Assembly: GCF_007830495.1 (NCBI RefSeq)
Contig: NZ_VLKW01000008.1
Coordinates: forward strand, 1 to 64,000
Source of the DNA: Pseudoduganella flava
GTDB lineage: Bacteria; Pseudomonadota; Gammaproteobacteria; Burkholderiales; Burkholderiaceae_D
Reading direction: 5' to 3'
Length of the DNA: 64,000 nucleotides
Below the pieces are notes generated by a model. The model was not told the DNA's origin, did no database searches, and saw nothing but the letters and a program-made list of their open reading frames with translations. The translations under genes were made by a program, and so were the position numbers. Within the stretch, counting starts at the first letter, position 1. Each line of letters opens with the position of its first letter. Positions 52,150-60,457 of the stretch are shown piece after piece.

Positions 52150-53522
52150 TGGCCAAGGCAAAGACACAATACGTCTGCAGCGAGTGCGGCGGCACCAGCA
52201 GCAAATGGACGGGCCAGTGCCCGTCTTGCCGGCAGTGGAACACGATGGTGGAAACGCCGATCGAGTCCGCCGGCGTGAACCGCTACTCGCAGCAGCACCA
52301 GGCGCTGGCGCAGACGGCGCCGGTGCTGTCGCTGCACGAGATCGAGGCGCTGGACGTGCCGCGCTTCGGCACCGGAATCGATGAATTCGACCGCGTGCTG
52401 GGCGGCGGCCTCGTGGCCGGCGGCGTCGTGTTGATCGGCGGCGATCCGGGCATCGGCAAATCCACCTTGCTGTTGCAGGCGCTGGCCAATATGTCGCGTG
52501 TGAAGAGCGTGCTGTACGTGTCGGGCGAGGAGTCCGGCGCGCAGATCGCGCTGCGCGCGAAACGCCTGGCGATCGATGCGAAGGAATTCAAGCTGCAGGC
52601 CGAGATCCAGCTGGAGAAGATCCTGCAGACCCTGGGCGACGTGAAGCCGCAGGTCGCGGTGATCGACTCGATCCAGACCCTGTATTCGGATGCGCTGACG
52701 TCGGCGCCCGGTTCCGTCGCGCAGGTGCGCGAATGCGCCGCGCAGCTGACCCGCGTGGCCAAGCAGAGCGGCGTGACGATCATCCTCGTCGGCCACGTGA
52801 CGAAGGAAGGCGCGCTGGCGGGCCCGCGCGTGCTCGAGCACATCGTCGACTCCGTGCTGTACTTCGAAGGGGACAGCCATTCCAGCTTCCGCCTGGTGCG
52901 CGCGATCAAGAACCGCTTCGGCGCCGTCAACGAGCTGGGCGTGTTCGCGATGACGGAGAAGGGCTTGAAGGGCGTGTCGAATCCATCGGCGCTGTTCCTG
53001 TCGCAGCACGACAACCAGGTGCCCGGCTCCTGCGTGATGGTGACGCAGGAAGGCACGCGGCCGCTGCTCGTCGAGATCCAGGCGCTGGTCGATGCAAGCC
53101 ACCTGCCGAACGCGCGGCGCCTGTCCGTCGGCCTGGAGCAGAACCGGCTGGCGATGCTGCTCGCGGTGCTGCACCGGCATGCCGGCATCGCCGCGTTCGA
53201 CCAGGATGTGTTCATCAACGCCGTCGGTGGCGTGAAGATCACCGAGCCGGCGGCTGACCTGGCGGTGCTCCTGGCGATCAACTCGTCGATGCGCAACAAG
53301 GCGCTGCCGCGCGGCTTCGTCGTGTTCGGCGAGGTGGGCCTGGCCGGCGAGATCCGGCCGGCCCCGCGCGGCCAGGAAAGGCTGCGCGAAGCCGCCAAGC
53401 TGGGCTTCTCGATCGCGATGATCCCGAAGGCCAATGCGCCGAAGCAGCCGATCGAAGGGATGACGATCATCGCCGTCGACCGCATCGACGATGCGTTCAA
53501 CCGATTGCGCGAACTGCAATAA
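52149..53522 (+). CDS. radA: DNA repair protein RadA (Sms)
   Basis: This 457-aa protein helps branch migration in recombination. The N-terminal C4 zinc finger is YVCSECGG and GQCPSC; Walker A is GGDPGIGKST; the RadA-specific motif KNRFGAVNELGVF follows; and a Lon-type domain ends the protein (LPRGFVVFGEVGLAGEIRP). All expected motifs are intact. A Rho-independent terminator lies 75 bp downstream. Confidence 0.97.
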   Translation: MAKAKTQYVCSECGGTSSKWTGQCPSCRQWNTMVETPIESAGVNRYSQQHQALAQTAPVLSLHEIEALDVPRFGTGIDEFDRVLGGGLVAGGVVLIGGDPGIGKSTLLLQALANMSRVKSVLYVSGEESGAQIALRAKRLAIDAKEFKLQAEIQLEKILQTLGDVKPQVAVIDSIQTLYSDALTSAPGSVAQVRECAAQLTRVAKQSGVTIILVGHVTKEGALAGPRVLEHIVDSVLYFEGDSHSSFRLVRAIKNRFGAVNELGVFAMTEKGLKGVSNPSALFLSQHDNQVPGSCVMVTQEGTRPLLVEIQALVDASHLPNARRLSVGLEQNRLAMLLAVLHRHAGIAAFDQDVFINAVGGVKITEPAADLAVLLAINSSMRNKALPRGFVVFGEVGLAGEIRPAPRGQERLREAAKLGFSIAMIPKANAPKQPIEGMTIIAVDRIDDAFNRLRELQ

Positions 53523-53597
53523 GTACCGGGTAGCAATGAAATAGTTGCAGCTCAGCATGTAATCCAATGCAAGATTGACGCACTCACAGTAAAATAG

Positions 53598-53623
53598 ACC
53601 GCCGGCCCATGCCGGCGGTTTTC
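53598..53623 (+). terminator. Rho-independent terminator after radA
   Basis: ACCGCCGGC and GCCGGCGGT form a perfect 9-bp stem with a 4-nt loop, followed by TTTTC. It separates alr-radA from the PilZ gene. Confidence 0.8.
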
Positions 53624-53643
53624 ATTTGACCGAGGGTAGTGAA

Positions 53644-53964
53644 TTGTTAGTCGATCAAAGACAGGGTGTGCGCAAGATCTTGCGCGTGCGGGCAATGCTG
53701 GTCATGGATGGCGGCGCACCGATGCCCGCCCGCACGTTCGATCTCGGCCTGGCCGGGATGTCGGTAACGACGGAATACAAGGTGGAAGTCAACAAGACGG
53801 GGCAGGTGGTGTTCGAGATGCTGGTCGACGGCAAGCCGCAGATCATCACGTGCAAGGCCAAGGTCAGCCATTGCATCTTCTCGGGCGACCATTTCAAGGT
53901 GGGCTTCGTGTTCCAGCCGCTGACACCGGAAGCCACGGCCGCGATCACGAAATTCATGCGGTAG
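53644..53964 (+). CDS. PilZ domain protein
   Basis: This roughly 106-aa PilZ-fold protein carries the short patterns RQGVRKILRVRAML and ARTFDLGLAGMSVTT, where the second is the DxSxxG-like part of the c-di-GMP site (here DLGLAGM) and the first the Arg-rich switch. Binding is therefore possible but the motif is degenerate. The start is taken as TTG at 53644 because GAGGG lies 7 bp upstream; a TTG at 53626 would add six residues. It precedes fliD, so a role in motility control is a reasonable guess. Confidence 0.75.
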   Translation: MLVDQRQGVRKILRVRAMLVMDGGAPMPARTFDLGLAGMSVTTEYKVEVNKTGQVVFEMLVDGKPQIITCKAKVSHCIFSGDHFKVGFVFQPLTPEATAAITKFMR

Positions 53965-54002
53965 CAAAAAGCTAAGGGGTAAGTTCCGGTTTACTCGCGC
54001 TT

Positions 54003-54031
54003 TTGATTCTTCGGCACGATGGGATCATAAT
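54003..54031 (+). promoter_or_regulatory. Possible sigma-70 promoter of fliD
   Basis: TTGATT (54003-54008) and CATAAT (54026-54031) are separated by exactly 17 bp, with a start site expected near 54038, 17 bp before the fliD ATG. No sigma-28-like sequence is visible. Confidence 0.45.
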
Positions 54032-54054
54032 GTGCTGACTTCGAAAGGTCTCAC

Positions 54055-55434
54055 ATGGACACCAACGCCACCAATATCCTCACTTCGCTCTACGGTAACG
54101 CGAGCTCGACGGCACTGACGGCCAGCAGCACGGGCCTGTCGCCCACGGTCGCCGCGCGCGTGCAACAGGCGCTGGCGGGGCAGAAGGGCAATATCGACAA
54201 GCTGAACGCGGACCTGACGCGCGACCAGACCCGCCTGTCGGGCCTGGGCCAGCTGCAAAGCGCGCTGGACGCGTTCGAGATGCTGGCGGAAAGCCTGTCC
54301 GGTGCGGGCATGTCGACGTCCGCGACGTCATCGACGACCGGCGTGCTGACGGCCGCGACGAGCGCCTCGGCCAAGGCGGGCACGTACAAGCTGGACGTGA
54401 CGCAGCTGGCCCAGGGCCAGATCCTGAACAGCGCCACGCAGCTGACGGCCGACGCACCGCTGGGCAGCGGCACGGCGGCGACGGTGAAAATCCAGTGGGG
54501 CGCCGTCGGCGACAAGGGCTTCGACCCGGACCCGAAGCGTACGGCAACGATCAACATCGACAGTAGCAACAACTCGCTGGACGGCATCGCGGCCGAGCTG
54601 AAGAAGGCAGGTGTCGACGCCTCCGTCGTCAAGAGCAACAACGGCTACGCGCTGCAAATCCGCGGCAAGGACGGCGCCACGGAAAACCTGTCGATCAGCG
54701 TGACCGGCGACGCGGCGCTGAAGGCGGCGATCGGCTTCGATCCGGAAAAGCCGACGGCAGGTGGCATGAAGCAGGCACAGGCCGCGCAGGACGCGATCCT
54801 GACGGTGGACGGCACCCGCATCACGAGCGCCAGCAACAAGGTCGAGAACGCCGTACCGGGCACGACGCTGACGTTGACGGGCAAGGGCGCGACGACCTTG
54901 ACGGTCGCACACGACACCAGCCAGATCTCGAAGAACGTGGCGGCGTTCGTGCAGGGCTATAACGACCTGTCCGCGAAGCTGGCCGCGTTGCAGGACGGCC
55001 CGCTGAAGAACGACCAGGCGTTGAAGCAGGTGAGCACCCAGCTCGAAGGCCTGATGCGCATCGGCAGCACGGGCTCGTCGGCCGAGACGCTGGCCAACGC
55101 CGGCCTGACGCGCGACCGCACCGGCAAGCTGGTGCTGGACCAGACGAAACTCGACGCCGCGATCAAGGCCGACCCGGAAGGCATCGCCAAGCTGTTCACG
55201 AACGAGGGCAGGGGAATGGCGGATCGGCTGGAGAAAAAGGTGGAAGCGCTGACGGGCCAGAGCGGCCTCGTCACGCGCGCCCAGGCCCAGGTCACCCGCT
55301 CGCTGGACACGTTGACCGACCGGCGCGAGCAACTCGCCAAGTCGCTGACGGTGCAGGCGCAGGCGTTGGCGCAGCTTTATACGATGCAGGAGCAGATGGG
55401 TGGGACGGGGACGCTGCTGGACCTTTTAGGATAA
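54055..55434 (+). CDS. fliD: Flagellar filament cap protein FliD
   Basis: This 459-aa protein caps the growing flagellar filament and folds flagellin. It has the FliD_N region (SPTVAARVQQALAGQKGNID to AGTYKLDVTQLAQGQI), a hypervariable middle, and the FliD_C region with DLSAKLAALQDGPLKND, SSAETLANAGLTRDRTGKL and a coiled C-terminal helix. No other flagellar gene (fliC, fliS, flaG) lies near, so the gene is dispersed from the main cluster. It might also be a paralogue for a second filament. Confidence 0.88.
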   Translation: MDTNATNILTSLYGNASSTALTASSTGLSPTVAARVQQALAGQKGNIDKLNADLTRDQTRLSGLGQLQSALDAFEMLAESLSGAGMSTSATSSTTGVLTAATSASAKAGTYKLDVTQLAQGQILNSATQLTADAPLGSGTAATVKIQWGAVGDKGFDPDPKRTATINIDSSNNSLDGIAAELKKAGVDASVVKSNNGYALQIRGKDGATENLSISVTGDAALKAAIGFDPEKPTAGGMKQAQAAQDAILTVDGTRITSASNKVENAVPGTTLTLTGKGATTLTVAHDTSQISKNVAAFVQGYNDLSAKLAALQDGPLKNDQALKQVSTQLEGLMRIGSTGSSAETLANAGLTRDRTGKLVLDQTKLDAAIKADPEGIAKLFTNEGRGMADRLEKKVEALTGQSGLVTRAQAQVTRSLDTLTDRREQLAKSLTVQAQALAQLYTMQEQMGGTGTLLDLLG

Positions 55435-55523
55435 AGCGATGCTTCCCAAAGCACGTGTCGCGCTCGCGGAATGACGTGCCCATTTGCGCTCCCTATACCG
55501 ATGAGTATAAGGGGGCGTCCTCG

Positions 55524-56003
55524 ATGCCCATCTTGTGGATAGCGATGCCGTTGAACCGTCCGCGTGTCATCGCACTCTCTTTGGCGACGGCGTTGCTGCA
55601 ACCCGCGCTCGCGGCTGATGCCGGGAACCGGGACTTGCTGGGCAAATGGCGTCTTACCAAAGTGCTGGACTCATCCGAAATTTCCGCGCTGGACGACAGG
55701 GAAGCGGCCCGACTCGTCGGGGAAACGCTCGTGATCGCGCAAGATGAGATTTCTCTCGCCGGCGAGACCTGCAAGGAGCCTGAATTCGAACGGCACATCG
55801 AGGATACGGTTCGCTACCTGCGCGAAGAGGCCCATGCGGCGTCCGGCAAGCTGGTTTTGCCCGCGTTCGTGGAGGTCGTCGACCTGGCGTGTACCGAGGT
55901 CTTGAGGAAGAACGATACCAGCATCGTCTTGTATTGGAAGGGCTTCTTCTTCGAAGCGGTTATGCAAGAGCCTGGCGCCCGGATGCCGTCCCCAAAAAAC
56001 TGA
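55524..56003 (+). CDS. Predicted exported protein of unknown function
   Basis: This is a 159-aa protein with a likely signal peptide (basic start, hydrophobic VIALSLATALLQPALA, cleavage before ADAG), so it probably goes to the periplasm. The mature part, starting RDLLGKWRLTKV, has one Cys in GETCKEPEFE and another in DLACTEVL, which could form a disulfide. I do not recognise the family; the lipocalin-like LGKWRLT start is weak evidence. The start at 55524 has AAGGGGG upstream; 55545 is an alternative. A+T content is higher than in the neighbours. Confidence 0.55.
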   Translation: MPILWIAMPLNRPRVIALSLATALLQPALAADAGNRDLLGKWRLTKVLDSSEISALDDREAARLVGETLVIAQDEISLAGETCKEPEFERHIEDTVRYLREEAHAASGKLVLPAFVEVVDLACTEVLRKNDTSIVLYWKGFFFEAVMQEPGARMPSPKN

Positions 56004-56068
56004 AGGCCCCGCCACCAGCCCGGTCACCCGGACTGCCGCGGAGCCTCGTCTGCCAAGTGCAGGACTCG

Positions 56069-56188
56069 CTATTCTTCGTGATAGCGATCGGTCAATTTGT
56101 GGTGACCACCACGGCCTTCCGATAACAGTTCATACGCGATCAGCCCTACGGTTGCAAAGAAGATGCCGATCGTCAGCAGTGCAGGCAT
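56069..56188 (-). CDS. Possible 39-aa single-span membrane peptide
   Basis: An ORF in the gap between the exported unknown and sixA reads MPALLTIGIFFATVGLIAYE, then a charged tail ending in DRYHEE. One TM helix of about 15 residues is followed by a His/Arg/Glu-rich cytoplasmic or periplasmic tail. AAGGGTGG lies 10 bp upstream of the ATG. The hydrophobic-then-charged layout is more ordered than expected by chance, but conservation cannot be checked here. It lies upstream of nothing obvious on its strand. Confidence 0.35.
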   Translation of the reverse strand: MPALLTIGIFFATVGLIAYELLSEGRGGHHKLTDRYHEE

Positions 56189-56293
56189 GATAACTCGGCC
56201 ACCCTTGCGGGAAGCCGCTCCCTTGGTTGATACGATTAAACTGTAGCAGACCCAATGGCCTTTGCAAGGGTCGCACTCGCCCCGTGCACGCCT

Positions 56294-56761
56294 TTATTTG
56301 ACGACCAGATCCGCCGACATCACCGCCTTCAAGTACAGGCTGCCAGGATCGTCCGCCTCGCGCTGCACGAACCACCATGCGGCCGCTTTCTTCATCTCCC
56401 AGTCCAGCGCCTGGCCCGTCAACAGCAGCGCGGCCACCTGGCCCAACGTCGGCTGGTGGCCGACGATGACGACGGTTTCCTTCCCGCCCGGCCAGTTCGC
56501 CGCCTGCAGGATGGCCTCGGGCTCGGCGCCCGGCACCAGCTCGGCATTGGTCTTGTACTTGCGGCCCAGGCCCTCGGCCGTCTGCACCGTGCGCACCGCG
56601 GGGCTGACGAGGATGCGGGTGCTTTCCGGCAGTTGCGAGTCGAGCCACTGGCCCATGCGCTTCGCTTGCTTGATCCCTTTCGGCGTCAGCGCGCGCTCCA
56701 GGTCCGGCAGGCCGTCGCGGCCTGGCTCCGCTTCGGCGTGGCGCCACAAGATCAGGTCCAT
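56294..56761 (-). CDS. sixA: Phosphohistidine phosphatase SixA
   Basis: This 155-aa histidine-phosphatase protein has the RHG-type motif LILWRHAEAEPG at the N-terminus and the second His in VIVGHQPTLGQVAALLL. SixA proteins remove phosphate from phosphohistidine. The ATG at 56761 is preceded by GGAGG. It follows ppk1 by 23 bp on the same strand, a common pairing in betaproteobacteria, and so comes under the same Pho box. Confidence 0.92.
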   Translation of the reverse strand: MDLILWRHAEAEPGRDGLPDLERALTPKGIKQAKRMGQWLDSQLPESTRILVSPAVRTVQTAEGLGRKYKTNAELVPGAEPEAILQAANWPGGKETVVIVGHQPTLGQVAALLLTGQALDWEMKKAAAWWFVQREADDPGSLYLKAVMSADLVVK

Positions 56762-56784
56762 TTTTCCTCCCTTGGCCATGGCTG

Positions 56785-58896
56785 TCACTCGGCCGGCGTG
56801 CCGAGCGTTTTCATCAGGTAGTGCTGGGCCCCGAACGGCGTCTGCTTGGCGCGCGGCTTGCGGCGCTGGTAGTGGCCGCTTGGTTCCAGTTCCCAGGCAT
56901 TCGTATTGTCCTTCAAATACGGGTTCAGGCCTTCCGCCATCACGCGGCGTTTCAAGGCGCGGTCGAGCACGGGGAAGGCGACTTCGATGCGGCGGAACAG
57001 GTTGCGGCTCATCCAGTCCGCGCTGGCCAGGTAGACGTCGTGCGCCAGGTCGTTGCGGAAGTAGTAGATCCGGCTGTGCTCCAGGAAGCGGCCGATGATC
57101 GAGCGCACGCGGATGTTTTCCGACAGGCCCGGCACGCCGGGGCGCAAGGTGCACGCGCCGCGCACGATCAGGTCGATCTTCACGCCGTCCTGCGAGGCGG
57201 CGTACAGCGCGCGGATCACGGATTCGTCGACCAGCGCGTTGACCTTGACGATGATGCGGCCAGGTTTGCCGGACTTGGCGATCTTCGCCTCGTTGCGGAT
57301 CGCCTTGATGATCTCGTTCTGCAGCGCGAACGGCGCCAGCCAGATGTGCTGCAGCTTCTGCGGCTTGGCCAGGCTGGTCAGGTGCATGAACACTTCGTTG
57401 ACGTCGCGGCCCATGTCCGGTTCGCTCGTCAGCAGGCCGAAGTCCGTATAGAACTTCGTCGTCGTCGGGTGGTAGTTGCCCGTGCCCAGGTGGGCGTAGT
57501 AGCGCAGCTCCGTGTGCTCGCCCGTGCCTTCGCGGCGGATCACGAGGGCGATTTTCGCGTGCGTCTTCAGGCCGACGACGCCGTACACGACCTGCGCGCC
57601 GGCCTGCTCCAGTTTATCTGCCCAGTTGATGTTGGCTTCCTCGTCGAAGCGCGCCATCAGCTCGACGACCACCGTCACTTCCTTGCCCAGCTTCGCCGCC
57701 AGGATCAGCGCTTCCATCAAGTCCGAGTTCATGCCGGTGCGGTAGACGGTCTGCTTGATCGCCACGACGCATGGGTCGGTGGCGGCGCTGCGGATGAAGT
57801 CGATCACCGTCTGGAACGACTGGTAGGGGTGGTGCAGCAGGATGTCCTGCTTCCTCAGCGTGGCGAAGATGTCGCCGCCTGTCGGGTGCACGCCCGGCAC
57901 GAAAGGCCCGAAGCGCAGCTCGGGCTTTTTCGCGTGGTCGATCATCTCGTTCAGCCGCACCATGTTGACGGGGCCGTCCACCTGGTACAGGCGGGTGCGG
58001 TCCAGGTCGAACTGGTCCAGCAGGAATTGCGACAGCTCGGGCGGGCAGTTCTTCGCCACCTCGAGCCGCACCGAGCGGCCGAACTGGCGGCCCTGCAGCT
58101 CGCCCTTCAGCGCCTGGCGCAGGTTCTTCACCTCGTCCTCGTCGACCCACAGGTCGGAGTCGCGCGTCACGCGGAACTGCGAATAGGCCAGCACTTCGCG
58201 GCCGGCGAACAGGTCCGAGATGTTCGCATGGATGATCGACGACAGCAGGCAGAACGACACGCCGTTTTCCGACAGCTCGTCCGGCAGCTTGATCACGCGC
58301 GGCACCACGCGCGGCGCCTTGATGATCGCGATCGCCGTGCCGCGGCCGAACGCATCCTTGCCGGACAGCGCGACGATGAAGTTCAGGCTCTTGTTGACCA
58401 CCTGCGGGAACGGGTGGGCCGGGTCCAGGCCGATCGGCGTCAGCAGCGGGCGCACTTCGCGCTCGTAATAGTCCTTCAGCCACGCGTTCTGCGCGTCGTT
58501 CAGCTCCGTGCGGCGCAGCAGGTGCACGCCATGTTCCTTCAACAGCGGCAGCACTTCGGTATTGAGGATTTCATACTGCCGCGCCACCAGCGCATGGCAT
58601 TCGCCGGAGACGCGGTTCAGGTTGGCGGTCAGGGCAGGGTGCTCGGAGAGCTTCCCGTCCACGCTGGCCGCGGCCAGCAGGCTGGCGACCCGTACTTCAA
58701 AGAACTCGTCGAGGTTGGACGAGACGATGCACAGGTAGCGCAGCCGCTCCAGCACGGGGATGGATGGGTCCTCGGCCTGCGCCAGCACGCGGCGGTTGAA
58801 GGCCAGTTGAGAAAGTTCGCGGTCCAGGAAAATACCATGACGGGTCGCTTCCGTACGTGTCTCGGGCTTCATCTGCTTGTCTTTTCTTCTATTCAT
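56785..58896 (-). CDS. ppk1: Polyphosphate kinase 1
   Basis: This 703-aa enzyme polymerises the gamma-phosphate of ATP into polyphosphate. It opens with FLDRELSQLAFNRRVLAQAED, and the catalytic region has KTHAKIALVIRREG (phospho-His), HLGTGNYHPTTTKFYTDFGL and later ENIRVRSIIGRFLEHSRIYY. Two starts are possible, ATG at 58896 (taken) and ATG at 58872; neither has a strong Shine-Dalgarno. It is divergent from pstS, and a Pho box facing it lies about 65 bp upstream. Confidence 0.95.
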   Translation of the reverse strand: MNRRKDKQMKPETRTEATRHGIFLDRELSQLAFNRRVLAQAEDPSIPVLERLRYLCIVSSNLDEFFEVRVASLLAAASVDGKLSEHPALTANLNRVSGECHALVARQYEILNTEVLPLLKEHGVHLLRRTELNDAQNAWLKDYYEREVRPLLTPIGLDPAHPFPQVVNKSLNFIVALSGKDAFGRGTAIAIIKAPRVVPRVIKLPDELSENGVSFCLLSSIIHANISDLFAGREVLAYSQFRVTRDSDLWVDEDEVKNLRQALKGELQGRQFGRSVRLEVAKNCPPELSQFLLDQFDLDRTRLYQVDGPVNMVRLNEMIDHAKKPELRFGPFVPGVHPTGGDIFATLRKQDILLHHPYQSFQTVIDFIRSAATDPCVVAIKQTVYRTGMNSDLMEALILAAKLGKEVTVVVELMARFDEEANINWADKLEQAGAQVVYGVVGLKTHAKIALVIRREGTGEHTELRYYAHLGTGNYHPTTTKFYTDFGLLTSEPDMGRDVNEVFMHLTSLAKPQKLQHIWLAPFALQNEIIKAIRNEAKIAKSGKPGRIIVKVNALVDESVIRALYAASQDGVKIDLIVRGACTLRPGVPGLSENIRVRSIIGRFLEHSRIYYFRNDLAHDVYLASADWMSRNLFRRIEVAFPVLDRALKRRVMAEGLNPYLKDNTNAWELEPSGHYQRRKPRAKQTPFGAQHYLMKTLGTPAE

Positions 58897-58959
58897 TCGG
58901 GCAACATTCTAGCGCTACCAAGGGCAGCGCTGGCGCTCATGACAGTGTAGATAGGAAAT

Positions 58960-58978
58960 ATGACAACAAGATGACACG
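58960..58978 (-). promoter_or_regulatory. PhoB box upstream of ppk1
   Basis: On the minus strand TGTCAT occurs twice with an exact 11-bp period (complement of ATGACA at 58960 and 58971), the arrangement of a PhoB dimer site. A third ATGACA lies at 58939. It faces the ppk1-sixA operon. Confidence 0.6.
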
Positions 58979-59109
58979 TGCAAGTGGCATGCGAGCAATT
59001 ATTACATCGAGCTTCCTTTGCATTTTCAAGGACTTAGGCCGAATATGACATGCGTGACAGCCGTCATATGACAAGCGAAATCCGGAAATATTTCAATCTG
59101 GATCAAATA

Positions 59110-59127
59110 TGTCATAAAGCTGTCACA
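59110..59127 (+). promoter_or_regulatory. PhoB box upstream of pstS
   Basis: TGTCATAAAGCTGTCACA is a near-consensus Pho box of two 7-bp direct repeats 11 bp apart. It lies about 60 bp upstream of the pstS ATG, with a weak -10-like CATAGACT at 59135-59142 ten bases downstream, as expected when PhoB replaces the -35 element. More scattered GTCAT/ATGAC half-sites lie at 59045-59073. Confidence 0.85.
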
Positions 59128-59187
59128 TTGGCCGCATAGACTGCGCAGCATTCAAAAACCTTAACCCCTTGAAAGAGGAACTTTGAT

Positions 59188-60231
59188 ATGCGTATGAAAC
59201 AGTTGTTGGCCTCCCTCGTAGTAGGCGCTTCCGCAGCAGTGGCCTTCACTACCGCCGCCGCAGCGGACATGACCGGCGCCGGTGCTACCTTCCCGTACCC
59301 GATCTATGCCAAATGGGCCGAGGCGTACAAGGCCGCCACCGGCAATGGCCTGAACTACGCTTCCGTCGGCTCCGGCGCAGGTATCAAGCAGATCAAGGCG
59401 AAGACCGTCGATTTCGGCGCATCCGACATGCCGCTGAAGGCCGAAGAGCTCGATGAAGCCGGCCTGATGCAGTTCCCCGCCATCATGGGTGGCGTCGTCA
59501 CCGTCGTCAACCTGGACGGCATCGCGCCGGGCCAGCTGAAGCTGACCGGCCCGGTCGTCGCCGACATCTACCTGGGCAAGATCACCAAGTGGAACGACCA
59601 GGCGATCGCCGCGCTGAACCCGGGCGTGAAGCTGCCGGCCGAAGACATCACCGTCGTGCACCGTGCGGACAGCTCGGGCACCTCGTTCCTGTTCACGGAC
59701 TTCCTGTCGAAGACGAGCCCGGAATTCAAGACGAAAGTCGGCGCCAACACGGCCGTGAAATGGCCGACCGGCGTGGGCGGCAAGGGTAACGAAGGCGTGG
59801 CCGCCAACGTGCAGCGTATCAAGGGCGCGATCGGCTACGTCGAGTGGGCTTACGCGAAGAAGAACAAGATCGCGCACACCCAGCTGAAGAACAAGGATGG
59901 CGTGTTCCTGCAGCCGGACGACGACGCATTCAAGGCCGCCGCCGCGAATGCCGAGTGGACCAAGACCCCGGGCTTCGGCGTCGTGCTGACCGACCAAGTG
60001 GGCAAGGCTTCGTGGCCGATCACCGGCGTGTCGTTCATCCTGATGTACAAGCAGCAGGCCGACGCCGCCAAGGGCAAGGAAGTCGTCAAGTTCTTCGACT
60101 GGGCCTTCGCCAACGGCGACAAGGCTGCCACCGAACTGGACTTCGTGCCGCTGCCTGACACCGTCGTCAAGCAAGTGCAGTCCGCCTGGAAGGCAAACCT
60201 GAAAGACGCTTCCGGCAAGGCCCTGTACTAA
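59188..60231 (+). CDS. pstS: Phosphate ABC transporter substrate-binding protein PstS
   Basis: This 347-aa periplasmic phosphate-binding protein has a signal peptide (cleavage near AAAAD, residue 26) and the binding motifs [35 protein letters not shown] and [17 protein letters not shown] lies 9 bp upstream. It has a PhoB box and begins the pstSCAB-phoU-phoB locus. An intergenic gap of 226 bp with hairpins follows it, where transcript levels could be stepped down before pstC. Confidence 0.97.
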   Translation: MRMKQLLASLVVGASAAVAFTTAAAADMTGAGATFPYPIYAKWAEAYKAATGNGLNYASVGSGAGIKQIKAKTVDFGASDMPLKAEELDEAGLMQFPAIMGGVVTVVNLDGIAPGQLKLTGPVVADIYLGKITKWNDQAIAALNPGVKLPAEDITVVHRADSSGTSFLFTDFLSKTSPEFKTKVGANTAVKWPTGVGGKGNEGVAANVQRIKGAIGYVEWAYAKKNKIAHTQLKNKDGVFLQPDDDAFKAAAANAEWTKTPGFGVVLTDQVGKASWPITGVSFILMYKQQADAAKGKEVVKFFDWAFANGDKAATELDFVPLPDTVVKQVQSAWKANLKDASGKALY

Positions 60232-60245
60232 GAAATATCCATGCT

Positions 60246-60267
60246 CCCTCGGCACCCCCGCCGAGGG
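60246..60267 (+). terminator. Hairpin just past pstS
   Basis: CCCTCGGC (60246-60253) and GCCGAGGG (60260-60267) form a perfect 8-bp stem with a 6-nt loop, 14 bp past the pstS stop. Only GGTT follows, so it is more likely a 3'-end stabiliser or attenuator than a full terminator. Confidence 0.55.
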
Positions 60268-60270
60268 GGT

Positions 60271-60434
60271 TAGCCGGGGGTTCTGTGGAGGGAGGCTCGA
60301 TAACCTGCTGCGCGTTGCAGCTTTGGTCTCCGATGCTCGCTGTACTCGAGTACAGCTGCGCTTCTCAACCAAATCTGCTGCCGCTCGCGACGGTTCTCGA
60401 GGCCTCCAAAACGCCAACACGGATCTCCCGGCTA
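60271..60434. repeat. 164-bp near-palindromic element between pstS and pstC
   Basis: The ends TAGCCGGG (60271-60278) and CCCGGCTA (60427-60434) are inverted, and the similarity continues inward with mismatches (for example GGAGG-GGCTCGA-AACC against GGTTCTCGAGGCCTCC). The middle is a perfect 16-bp palindrome, CTGTACTCGAGTACAG (60340-60355), close to the geometric centre. RNA would fold into one long imperfect hairpin. It has no coding potential and interrupts the pst operon. Confidence 0.75.
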
Positions 60435-60457
60435 GCCCAAATCAAAACCCAACAAAA

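Noticed and set aside
53575-53595. TTGACG and TAAAAT as a promoter after radA
   Set aside because: The hexamers are only 9 bp apart, too close for sigma-70.
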